20,988 nucleotides of DNA, from NCBI GenBank assembly GCA_026770615.1, contig MU631543.1, forward strand, positions 67,608 through 88,595, read 5' to 3'. Source of the DNA: Pavlovales sp. CCMP2436. Taxonomy: Eukaryota; Haptophyta; Pavlovophyceae; Pavlovales. Of the stretch, positions 1 through 7,862 are shown in pieces (positions within the stretch are counted from its first letter, which is position 1; every line of letters starts with the position of its first letter). The position numbers and the translations under genes were made by a program. The notes beneath the pieces were generated by a model. That model worked only from the letters and a program-made list of their open reading frames with translations, was not told the origin of the DNA and made no database searches.

Positions 1-206
1 GTGACTGCGGCCCAAACTCTGACTGCTGCTGCTCGCAGATCTACCTCCCGAAGGGCCTGTGGAACATTGCGCAGAAGTACGGCGTGACGCAGGGCACCTG
101 CTCGGAGAAGGGCTGGACCGTCTTCGCGTGGCAGGGAGTTCACGCGGGCGTCCACTACAACGTGTTTGGCAACCCGCTGAACGTGACTCAGCCCGTTCGC
201 ATCTGA
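1..206 (+). CDS. 3' end of a host cysteine-rich, possibly secreted protein (5' partial)
   Basis: Frame 3 is open from the window edge to a TGA at 204-206, about 67 codons. The peptide starts with a cysteine cluster (DCGPNSDCCCSQ), has one more Cys about 30 residues later, and ends in TQPVRI. Codons end mostly in G or C (CTG, GGC, GTC, AAG), very unlike the AT-rich element that follows, so this is host coding sequence. A CC-containing cluster in a short protein resembles small secreted cysteine-rich proteins of oomycetes and fungi, but the signal peptide would lie outside the window and I do not recognise a family. An alternative is an intron ending in CAG at 36-38 with the exon starting at 39; the frame is open either way. 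Confidence 0.55.
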   Translation, partial: DCGPNSDCCCSQIYLPKGLWNIAQKYGVTQGTCSEKGWTVFAWQGVHAGVHYNVFGNPLNVTQPVRI

Positions 207-474
207 TCGGCAGCGGCTGATGGGAAGTTGCACTCCCTCAGCCAAGCTCCTGTTCAACAAGAGCTCCTGTCAACAATCACGACCGTTAAGTCATCTGCAA
301 CGTATAAACACGTTTTTTAGCTTACACGTCTGCCATCGCGGGTCCGGAGAGGCGAAGCTGAATATGATCAAAAAATGCTGGTCAACAGTCAACGGCTCCT
401 GCCAATAATTTAATATGGCCTTGGAATGAACGCTTTTGTGCGTAGCCAACATATACGGGTCCAGTCTGATGAAG
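207..474. other. Host 3' flank, no gene seen
   Basis: This is the sequence between the host gene stop and the first MITE. It has mixed base composition, several stops in all frames, and no repeat or RNA that I can identify. It should contain the 3' UTR and polyadenylation region of the gene ending at 206. Confidence 0.4.
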
Positions 475-476
475 TA

Positions 477-952
477 CAGGGGGTCGCGGGCAATAAGAGA
501 GGCGAATTTGAAGTTGAGGCTCAGTTTCTTAGCTGTTTCTTAAGCTCGGCGGAGCAGCAGGCTCAATTTTTCAAAGCCGCCTTCGGCGGAACCCCAATAT
601 TTATTTATTTTTATTTTTATTTGAAGTGGGCATAAACAACATAACTAACAGTAACGCCCAGAGCTCTGTGTTGAGCTCATGCGCACCCTAGTACTGTACA
701 TACTGTTCAAGTGGACATCCTTGCCGAGATCCGAGTCCTACATTTTTGCATGGAGATAACTGTATGAATGAGCTCCCGGAAAGTCATTTTCTCGTCGGCT
801 CGGAAGGGGAACTCCGACCCCCCCTCCCATCCCGCGCGCGCGCTCAGTTTCTTAGCCACTTAAAAAACTGGCTTTCGGACAGGCTCGCTTTCTTCGGCAA
901 AGTAGAAAAAACGAGGCTCAGTTTCTAACGTCACGGTTTCTTATTGCCCGCG
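477..952. mobile_element. MITE with 24-bp TIRs and TA target duplication, split by the viral element
   Basis: The left TIR is at 477-500 and begins CAGGGGGTCGCGGGC, preceded by TA (475-476). The right TIR begins at 937 (TTTCTTATTGCCCGCG to 952) and is then interrupted by the 18-kb insertion. Its remaining 8 bases, ACCCCCTG, resume at 19224-19231, followed by TA (19232-19233). Rejoined, the two TIRs match at 23 of 24 positions. The uninterrupted MITE would be about 484 bp. TA duplication and a CAG start fit a Tc1/mariner-type non-autonomous element. It encodes nothing I can recognise and its interior has a C-rich tract near 820-835. The TIR inner half (GGGCAATAAGAAA) resembles that of the MITE at 19507-19672. 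Confidence 0.8.
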
Positions 953-1184
953 TGTGTTTGTATTTGGGGGCTTCTGCCTCAGTTTTGATCAAATAATGTG
1001 TTTATCGATAATTTTCAAAATACATGAATCTTATAGATAATTTTTAAACTGTATGTATCTTATCGATAATAAAATTTACATGCATATATATTATCGATTA
1101 CATACATACGATTTTTATCTTATCGATTACATACATACATACATACCCAGCTGGTGTTTAACTGAGCTCAATAGCAAAAGCAAA
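953..1184. repeat. Left terminal inverted repeat
   Basis: It matches the reverse complement of 18783-19221, imperfectly and with gaps. The outer 21 bases are identical and the inner end (GAGCTCAATAGCAAAAGCAAA) is also identical. Between them lie five TTATCGATAA-like palindromes and TACA/CATA microsatellite. It should be the polymerase start point and the terminal-protein site, by analogy with protein-primed Polintons and adenoviruses. Confidence 0.85.
1002..1129. promoter_or_regulatory. Iterons: five TTATCGATAA-like palindromes, about 29 bp apart (left TIR)
   Basis: Copies start at 1002, 1031 (TTATAGATAA), 1060, 1091 (TTATCGATTA) and 1120 (TTATCGATTA), so the spacings are 29, 29, 31 and 29. 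The perfect form is a 10-bp palindrome. Regular phasing of a palindrome near a genome end suggests binding sites for a dimeric protein. The role is inferred. Confidence 0.65.
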
Positions 1185-1185
1185 G

Positions 1186-1225
1186 GTGTGAGTTGGGGGT
1201 TTCTGGCTCAGTTTGTTTTATCGAT
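1186..1225 (+). repeat. Internal echo of the element's terminal sequence
   Basis: Just inside the left TIR, the stretch TTGGGGGTTTCTGGCTCAGT resembles the terminal TTGGGGGCTTCTGCCTCAGT at 964-983, and like it is followed by AT-rich sequence with ATCGAT. It may be a remnant of a duplicated terminus. There is no counterpart inside the right TIR. Confidence 0.45.
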
Positions 1226-1239
1226 TTTTTTTGAAATCT

Positions 1240-4200
1240 CTACAAAACGTCTAATATATAATGCTCGTAAGCGTATGAATTGATACCATCCCAAACACGC
1301 TTATCATCTGTATTACTAAACGCTTTTTTATTTTGAACTAAATTATAATTTGAGAAGTTCTTCGTACGTATATTATTCACATCGAAATAAGCTTCCTTAG
1401 CACTAAGCTCATCGAATACACACGTTTTATAGTTGTCGAACTTAATCATATTTTTAACAACGTAGTTGCTAACTCCTTTCAAAATTTTGTGCTCTACATT
1501 CTCATCGGTAACAAAAGCATATCATTTAGGTCAAATACCTACATACTCTTTAATATTTTTGTCACCCTTCTCATCTTTGAATTTTTCAATCACTTTACTG
1601 TTTGTCGTGTTGTATATCGGATTAATTTTATCATATACAAAGTGCTCCTTCATAGAGAACATATCTTTATATAAATCATCAGTAGTAATCTCATAAAGAA
1701 AGCTGTCAGTGTCAGTCATAAGCAACTTAATATTTTTTTCATATTTTGGTTTCATCACTCCATAATGAAATTGATACATATGAAGCTTGCTAATATCTAA
1801 GATACTAAAACCCGCGTAAATCGGTTTATCGAGTTTTACCCTGTGTCTTATTTATAATCATCATCATAAAGAAGTCATCACTATTATTTAACTTAGACAT
1901 CTCAATTTTATCAGCACTGTTAAAGTTTGGTTTCGATGTGTATTTCTGAAAATACTTCTCGTCAAAAAAACATATTATGTCTATTCGTCCGCGAAAATTT
2001 TCCATCGTCTTACCGAAAACGGCGTTATTCATCAGCTTAAAATAGTCTTTTTCAAAGTCATTTTTTGAAGACTTACGTAAATCTGTATTTTTATCAATCC
2101 ATCACTTCAACCAATCCTTTTGATGAAATGACATAACTCTTCTTACTTTAATTAGTTTCATACCTTGCTCCAAGTAATATTTAAAGTTTTTGATATGAAC
2201 AATATAATCCTTTTTGTCATAAAAAGTACCACATAGTATTTCACTCACACCAATTTTTAAATGCTCAGGTGCTAACGGATAATCATTATGATAATCGTGT
2301 AATTCTTTAGGATATTCTAAATCGACCTCGAGAATATAACCAACATCACCATTTTCGTAATTTATAATGGTATCAATATCAATTGTATCAACCCATTTGA
2401 AATCTTTCATCATCGGTAATTTAACTGACATCGGTATAGCGCACAAATATTTGCATCAAGATATGAGATGTATGTCGATGGTTTGCTATCATCAAAATCA
2501 TCTAAATATTTGTTATTTGCTTTAGAATGTTTTTTAAATATTACAGATTGACCTCCCCAAATTCTAAATTCTCCAACATAAAGATACATATCAATATCAG
2601 CCAGCAATTCCAATTTTACATTAAAATTTAGTAGCAACGCATCCCAAGCAAAAAATGGAGTGCATACATATTTATATGGCTCTAATTTGTAATATTTTAG
2701 TGGCTTATCACGAAAATTTTCAAAGACATCCGCCAAACCATTCACATCAATATTCAGATAGAAATCATAAAACTCTCGAAAGGTAGTAATTTTATTATCT
2801 TTAATGAGCTCTTGTATATACTCACATTCGTTATTACGAAATTTAGTAATTGTAAGTTCGTTATCAAAATATTGTTTTTTGAGTTCGTTTATAGGCATCG
2901 ATAACTTTTCAATACTATCAAACCAATCATAAGGGAAATACCCTTTTTGTATGATATAGTTTAGTTTAGTTTAGTTTAGTTTAGATTCATCTCTTTACAT
3001 AGCTCTTTAAGAAAAAGCATACCACCTGCGGTAAATTCTCAATGAGTTTAGCAAGCGAGGAATTCATAAAACGCATAGTATCAATAAAGTTGAAGTCATC
3101 AATACTGAACGATTTGTATTGATTTGTATTATCGGCAAGAATAGATACATTTTTTTATGCTGTCTTTCATATGTACAATAGATTTGAAAAAACAATTTTA
3201 TCGTAATTGAGATTGTGAAACATAACAGGAATTTTATAAGACTCTGAGTCTTTTATTTGCATATTACAAATAGAGCATATTATAGAATTATATAATCCGG
3301 CGTCATGATTATGATGTTTCACTTTATACTTTTTTAAATTATAGTTCTTTTTAAATATCCAGCACTGTCTTGATTCTTTATATTCAAGTAAATTCTCAGG
3401 TGTTATTGTCATTCTTTTATAGCTACCGAATTTTTCACGTTGTAATTTTAAGGCATCGTTTTTAAATCCATCAATATAAAAATCACTTACAATTAACATT
3501 TTGTAAGATGCTGGACGGTGTTGTGTGGAAAATGTTGTATTTCCATTGATGCTATGTGTTGTGCCGCGTATATTCTAATCGGTGAAGCATTCATATTACT
3601 ATTTTTTTGAACTTTAGTTCTTTATAATCATTACAAAGTGACACGTTGCCCGCTAATACATGTGAGCATATGTTTTTCAAAAGATTGCTGACAATATACA
3701 CCATTTTTTGACGAAATTGAATATTGACAACAGAATGGACATACATTGGTAACAATCTATCGTATTTTTTTATATATGAATAATGATTATCGTGATAGAA
3801 TAGATGAATAAATTTAAGGAGTAATCGATCTTTCAATGATGATACATATAGAGGTACAATACCATCATCATCATTGCAATAAACATTAATCTTAAGGTCA
3901 TTTTTTTTTCGAGAAATCGTATCTTATCTACTTCCATGGTAATGTCTCTTTCATCATATATTAATTCTGTTTTTTTTTTTGTATTTCGTAATACGCTCAG
4001 CATTATCCATATTTTTTTTCAGCAATATGATCTATACCACATATAACAGAATATAGATTTTTTTTAATATCTGTATGTTTTATGTTTGCAATAGCTTTTT
4101 TATTCTTTTCCCAGTCAGGCAGAGGCATATATGATCGACCAACATTCGGATTAATTTTAGCAACATGTATATCAATTGGAACAACCTTTATACTTTTCAA

Positions 4201-5097
4201 TTTATATGCTCCTAAATAATTACTGATGCGATTTATTAAATCATCGATAATTATTCCTCCATAAGTATCATCTAATATGGACGTTTTTGCTGACGTAGAG
4301 AATTCAATCTTTTCTAAATCATCACTTTCGCAATATAGTGAAATCCAAACTTTTTTTTAAAAAAAAATTATTGATAAACTTAGCGGCATTATAGTATTCT
4401 AAAAAACTTTCAACAAGTTTAATAGTATCATTTTTAATTTGTTCGATATCTGTTGTTATTTCAATTAAAATGTACAATTTGGGTATTTCATTATACAATT
4501 TATATTTTTCGTACGATTTCCAAGCAGATACTGATGGGGATAATATAAATTATTTCTGTTTATTTTGAACATTTTTCAAGTGAATCTTATACTTTGCTCG
4601 TGATTTAAACCTTTCTTCATCGAAGCTTTTAACATATTTTTCAAAGCTTTTCTATAATCTTCAACACCACCATATCGTTCAATTTTTTTTTTTAAATAGA
4701 TTGTACGCCATCAGTAAAATATTGAATATTTAATTCATCTAGTTTTTTTTAAATGCTACCGATAATTTCATTCTCATTATAAGGTTAGATAATAATATAA
4801 CAAGGTGTATGTTTAAATGTAAAATAATAATCATTTTTTTTACCGGACGAATTCAATATTTTTCACCGGCTGAATTCAATAATTTTTTTCGAAGAATATA
4901 CGCCCTGTTATATTCAGCTTGTTTTTTACGATATTCAGGTTCCAAACGTTTATTTCTCTTATATTCTCTCATTATAGCATGTCTTTCGGTAATATGAAAT
5001 GATTTTATATTACGTGCTGCGTTCATTTTTTTTCAATGTCATAATAGTCAGGATGTTCGATACGATACTTCGCCATTTGATTGATTTTAGTCGCCAT
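1240..5097 (-). pseudogene. Protein-primed family B DNA polymerase (Polinton type), multiply frameshifted
   Basis: Read on the minus strand it has the Polinton PolB motifs in order. The N-terminal signature PLPDWEKNKKAIANIKHTD lies near 4070-4135. The exonuclease domain has H/C-rich residues (HHNHD, CSICN) near 3260-3330, HNLNYD near 3200-3220 and FIDTMRFMNSSL near 3060-3110. Palm motif A is YLDAN (2449-2463). Motif B is [11 protein letters not shown] (2000-2032). Motif C is MTDTDSF (about 1699-1719). The C-terminal DDKRVWDGINSYAYEH lies near 1260-1310. The total of about 1280 codons is normal for the family. At least ten breaks are present, many at A/T homopolymers, including one that breaks motif A after YLDAN. 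The catalytic aspartates are still visible. The start chosen is MATKINQMAKYR at 5097; the N-terminal lysine/arginine-rich part (4890-5097) might instead be a separate small protein. Confidence 0.9.
2956..2985. repeat. TTTAG pentanucleotide microsatellite in the polymerase gene
   Basis: About five tandem TTTAG units lie between the exonuclease III-like part and the segment with FPYDWFDS. They coincide with a change of reading frame, so repeat expansion probably helped to break the gene. Confidence 0.7.
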
Positions 5098-5180
5098 ATT
5101 TATTACTTCGCCATTTGATTGATTTTAGTCGCCATATTTATTACTTCGCCATTTTATTGATTTTAGTCGCCATATTTATC
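5067..5180. repeat. 3 x 38-bp tandem repeat over the polymerase start
   Basis: Three units begin at 5067, 5105 and 5143; each has the form ACTTCGCCATTTGATTGATT followed by TTAGTCGCCATATTTATT, with few differences. On the minus strand the two upstream units each encode a ten-residue mini-frame, MATKIN(Q/K)MAK followed by TAA. The unit nearest the gene runs on into the polymerase frame instead. The duplications therefore place upstream start codons in the leader. Confidence 0.8.
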
Positions 5181-5284
5181 TTTATGTTTGATTTAATATC
5201 AGATTTTTATTTTAAGTCGTTTTTTTAAAGTAATAAAACCATAAAGGTATTCTACGTTAATGGTCTCAATGCTCTTCGATTTCC

Positions 5285-5772
5285 TTAGACTGTGTCGTTT
5301 ATTCGCATCGAACGAGTAGTAGCTACAGGGGTAGGCTTAATATTATCGACATTGAGATGACCGCCTTCAATCGTTTGAGCGCGACCTTGCTTACTATACA
5401 CAGTAATATTACCAAAAAGACGACCGCGTGTTTCAACTAACAAGGCTTTGGAATCGCGATAAATATTATCACCGGTATATTCAAAAAAGTCGGCTTTTGA
5501 GTCAATCCGCTTGAAGTTATGCTTAGACGCCAATGAAAAAAACGAGTTTCTGCTGAATTATTCTCATCAACTGATGGTATTTAGAAAACCGAATATTGTG
5601 TATCCGCCGAGTGCCTTCGGGTAACAAGTGCTATAGTAACTCATTCGTCCGTCAATAGTTCCAGAACGACCAATTTTGAAATGCCCAAGAATTTTCCCTC
5701 AGTATTTGGCTGGATGATGTATAAACATAGTGCTTTTGTGGTTTCTGATGGTGCCCGATATCTAACACTCAT
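5285..5772 (-). pseudogene. Probable GIY-YIG (T5orf172/MUG113-like) endonuclease, frameshifted
   Basis: The minus-strand reading starts at ATG 5772 (MSVRYRAPSETTKALCLYI) and ends at TAA 5285, about 160 codons with two or three frameshifts. Segments in order are KALCLYI, then HFKIGRSGTIDGRMSYYSTC and YPKALGGYTIFGF, then DENNSAETRFF, then HNFKRIDSKADFFEYTGDN. The order Y-I, then K-I-G-R-S, R/S-x-Y-x-T-x-YP, a glutamate in an E-x-R-F context and a late FFEY is the layout of T5orf172-type GIY-YIG domains. Nicking or cutting DNA would be the role. Such domains occur in several Polinton-like viruses and, as the integration endonuclease, in Penelope-like retroelements. This assignment rests on motif order only. 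The C-terminal third (RGRLFGNITVYSKQGRAQ onward) is unrecognised. The start overlaps the upstream gene's stop. Confidence 0.5.
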
Positions 5773-6001
5773 CTTATAAAACTAATGGAAAATTTTAATT
5801 CGTTTTTTCCTTCTCGTTGTATTTTGGTAAAACAATGTTATACTTTTCCAATGTCGATTTCTTTATATTCGACTACCGTGTGCCAATCCTGAGATAATAC
5901 GCTCATGTTGTACGGCGTGCTTGTTTCGATGATACCAGTAGCTTGAATTTTCTAAGCTCATCAAGGCTCATTTATGCTAGTGATTTTTTAACAGGTTCCA
6001 T
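5769..6001 (-). pseudogene. Small unknown protein upstream of the GIY-YIG-like gene, frameshifted
   Basis: A minus-strand reading of about 77 codons begins at ATG 6001 (MEPVKKSLA) and continues with SLDELRKFK, TPYNMSVLSQDWHTVVEYKE, YNIVLPKYNEKEK and KFSISFIR. The frame changes two or three times and there is an in-frame stop after KSLA. The last frame ends in TGA inside ATGA, which also supplies the ATG of the next gene. No family is recognised. The tight overlap suggests that the two were expressed from one transcript. Confidence 0.4.
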
Positions 6002-6108
6002 ATCTATATATAAATTATATTTTATTATTACATTCAATCATTATTTTCTAATAAACGCGTAATTATTTTTTGATATGTTGGTGAAATAAAATTCTAATAT
6101 TAATATAT

Positions 6109-6345
6109 GTGGTGTTCGAATATGATAAAGAAAATATCAATTCCAACATAAACGATTTACAGATTATGATTAAACAAACGAAATTATCGTTAATCGGTCT
6201 CAAAATGGTTATAGACAAAGAAAAAATAAATCGAAAAAGAATAGACGTTATCAATTTAAATAACGACATGTTTAACGATAATAGTCTTAGGATTAGACCA
6301 TTATATTCTATCGATCATGAACAAATTTATGAATATAAGTATTAA
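6109..6345 (+). CDS. Small hypothetical protein, likely coiled-coil
   Basis: An uninterrupted frame of 78 codons starts with GTG-GTG and has no good ATG before residue 20, so the start may have been lost. The sequence is charged and helical-looking (IKQTKLSLIGLKMVIDKEKI, NRKRIDVINLNND) and ends PLYSIDHEQIYEYKY. Because it is one of the few unbroken frames in the element and its composition is protein-like, I prefer it to the opposite-strand frame at 6063-6269. No family is recognised. Confidence 0.4.
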   Translation: MVFEYDKENINSNINDLQIMIKQTKLSLIGLKMVIDKEKINRKRIDVINLNNDMFNDNSLRIRPLYSIDHEQIYEYKY

Positions 6346-6437
6346 TACGTTAGTACATGTAACTATTATACAACAAAATATGAAACAAACACGAGAAAGC
6401 TTGTTAAGATCATATGAAATTATTTTATAGCGTGCAT

Positions 6438-6882
6438 CTAACGCAAAACATTACGCAACAAACTAAGCCGATCAGTTGGGCCAAAATTATTCATTATTTC
6501 CGCTTCTTTATAAGGAGATTGTCGAATAATCGGCGGTGGATTGTAATAAACTCCGTTATGAAGACCAATAAGTTTATGTGCTTCATGTTCGTCTTCGACA
6601 ACCATACTCTTTTTATCGTCCAACAATTGATTTTTCAACATCTCATGTTTTGTATTTTTTTATCTTGTGTATTCGACTCTCTATTCCAATTTGGTGCACG
6701 TTTCTCCTTCCTATTAGCACGTTCTAAAATAGCTCGTTCTTTACGGTTTTCGATCATCAATTTCAAAGCTTCTTTTTGCTTATCAGACCGTGGTTTCTTT
6801 TTTTTAATCGGTAGGTCTACAACAATTTCTTCATCAACAGCCTCAAGAATTATAGGCGGCTCTTCATTTTTTCTTCGTCCAT
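6438..6882 (-). pseudogene. Small lysine/arginine-rich protein, frameshifted
   Basis: On the minus strand an ATG at 6882 (MDEEK) leads after a frameshift to EEPPIILEAVDEEIVVDLP, then a strongly basic stretch IKKKKPRSDKQKEALKLMIE and NRKERAILERANRKEK. After a further frameshift near 6640 it continues LLDDKKSMVVEDEHEAHKL and NPPPIIRQSPYKEAEIMNNF to a stop at 6438. The acidic N-terminus followed by a basic helix resembles small DNA-binding or core proteins found in Polinton-like viruses, but I cannot name it. It is divergent from the capsid gene with only 14 bp between the two start codons. Confidence 0.5.
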
Positions 6883-6896
6883 TGTATCTATATATA
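6883..6896. promoter_or_regulatory. Short divergent spacer with TATA-like sequence
   Basis: The 14-bp spacer TGTATCTATATATA separates the start codons of the basic-protein gene (minus) and the capsid gene (plus). It is TATA-rich in both directions. Promoter function is inferred from position only. Confidence 0.25.
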
Positions 6897-7678
6897 ATGA
6901 AAGAAAATAATAACGTAGAATCAGTGTTATCGATGTTTTCGATGCTAGATTTCAGCAAAACTGAACTTTCCCGTGAAAAAACAACAGACGAAATCTTAGA
7001 AGAGTTTCCAGTTTTAAATTACCAGGTTCTCCTCTTGTTGAAGGCAACTTATTGATGGAACGAGTGATACTTCAATCGGAAGTTATTCGACTCGACTCTG
7101 CCGTAGAACAAGGTATTATCCAAGGCACCAAATGGTATCATGGCGATTCCTGCTTTCTACCGATATCTAATGTTATACAACCACTGTTGTTATACAACCA
7201 CTGTCCCCGCTAATTCTGGCGCGATTTCATGGAATATTCCCTGCCGTGCGAAGAGTGTGCGATCCGTTATTATCGTTTTGTCATTGATATCTAATTCCAC
7301 AACAAGTAATGATAAATCTTCGACTAATTTCACAAGAGCTGGCATGACTTCGTATTCATGGCGTACTGGCGGCTATCGTGTACCATCGATCCCTGTGAGC
7401 AATACAGTTGAGATGCGCTCTGAATTATACAAAGCTCTCCGTGTATTAAATGCTTCTAATAATGCATCATCAGTAACTCAGAGTCAGTAACTCAAGCTCA
7501 GTACAAAGATTCAGCCTTCGCCTTAGGCATCTCGCTAGATGCATTCCGAAATGAAAGTATAACCCTAGACGGCCGCTCATTGGCTAGTAGTTCGGGAGTG
7601 TTGTTCGAAGCTAATATCGCGTCAAACAACAGCGCGCTCACCATGTACGCATATATCGCCTGTGAAGAGATTCAATAA
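6897..7678 (+). pseudogene. Double-jelly-roll major capsid protein, shortened and frameshifted
   Basis: The reading starts at ATG 6897 (MKENNNVESVLSMF), runs to EEFPVLNYQ near 7025, then shifts frame to SPLVEGNLLMERVILQSEVI and GTKWYHGDSCFLPISN. After a small tandem duplication near 7170-7200 it continues ANSGAISWNIPCRAKSVRS, RAGMTSYSWRTGGYRVPSIP and ELYKALRVLNASNNASS. A second small duplication near 7470-7490 shifts the frame again to SAFALGISLDAFRNESITLD, GRSLASSSGVLFE and a stop at 7676-7678. The pattern of a conserved IPxRxKSxRS segment, a Y-x-x-R-x-G-x-x-x-x-P segment and a C-terminal I-x-L-D-x-F / G-x-L / F-E segment fits Polinton capsid proteins. At about 260 codons it is roughly half the usual length, so part of the first jelly roll appears deleted, probably at the frame break near 7025. 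Confidence 0.75.
7166..7203. repeat. 17-bp tandem duplication in the capsid gene
   Basis: GTTATACAACCACTGTT is followed at once by a second GTTATACAACCACTGT. The extra copy changes the reading frame of the capsid gene, consistent with replication slippage after the gene lost function. Confidence 0.6.
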
Positions 7679-7730
7679 TCAGTGATGGCTTGCTATCTTA
7701 TGACAATTAAAACATCATTATATATTTAAT

Positions 7731-7850
7731 GCACGCGCGGTGGCGCCCAAGCCAGCGCAGCCGACTAAGGCACGCAGCAGGCAATGGGCGACGCAGCGCT
7801 CAGACCAGCACAACATTCAGAACAGTCAGACGCCAGCTTGAATCCCTATC
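7731..7850 (+). mobile_element. tRNA-derived SINE between the capsid and ATPase genes
   Basis: A GC-rich 120-bp segment abruptly interrupts the AT-rich element. Near its 5' end is GGTGGCGCCCAAG, like a tRNA-type A box; near its 3' end is AGCTTGAATCC, which matches the B box consensus GGTTCGANTCC at 8 of 11 positions, followed by CCTATC and an AT-rich tail. A 5'-truncated copy of its 3' half occurs inverted at 18149-18212 with a (TA)n tail. Two copies of a GC-rich unit with AT tails support a mobile SINE rather than viral sequence. Confidence 0.6.
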
Positions 7851-7862
7851 ATAATATATTGA

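Noticed and set aside
475..952. Small plus-strand frames in the split MITE as genes
   Set aside because: They include TIR sequence and simple repeats, and no protein-like composition is seen.
1466..1696. Plus-strand frames across the polymerase
   Set aside because: They are opposite to clear PolB motifs (MTDTDSF) on the minus strand.
5067..5180. CRISPR-like direct repeats
   Set aside because: The three 38-bp units are directly adjacent with no spacers, and the same holds for the 5 x 23-bp array at 14854-14968.
6063..6269. Minus-strand hydrophobic frame
   Set aside because: The opposite plus-strand frame has a more protein-like charged composition; the hydrophobic translation is what AT-rich antisense sequence gives.
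6414..6890. Long plus-strand frame before the capsid start
   Set aside because: It is antisense to the basic-protein gene; only the part after ATG 6897 looks like capsid coding sequence.
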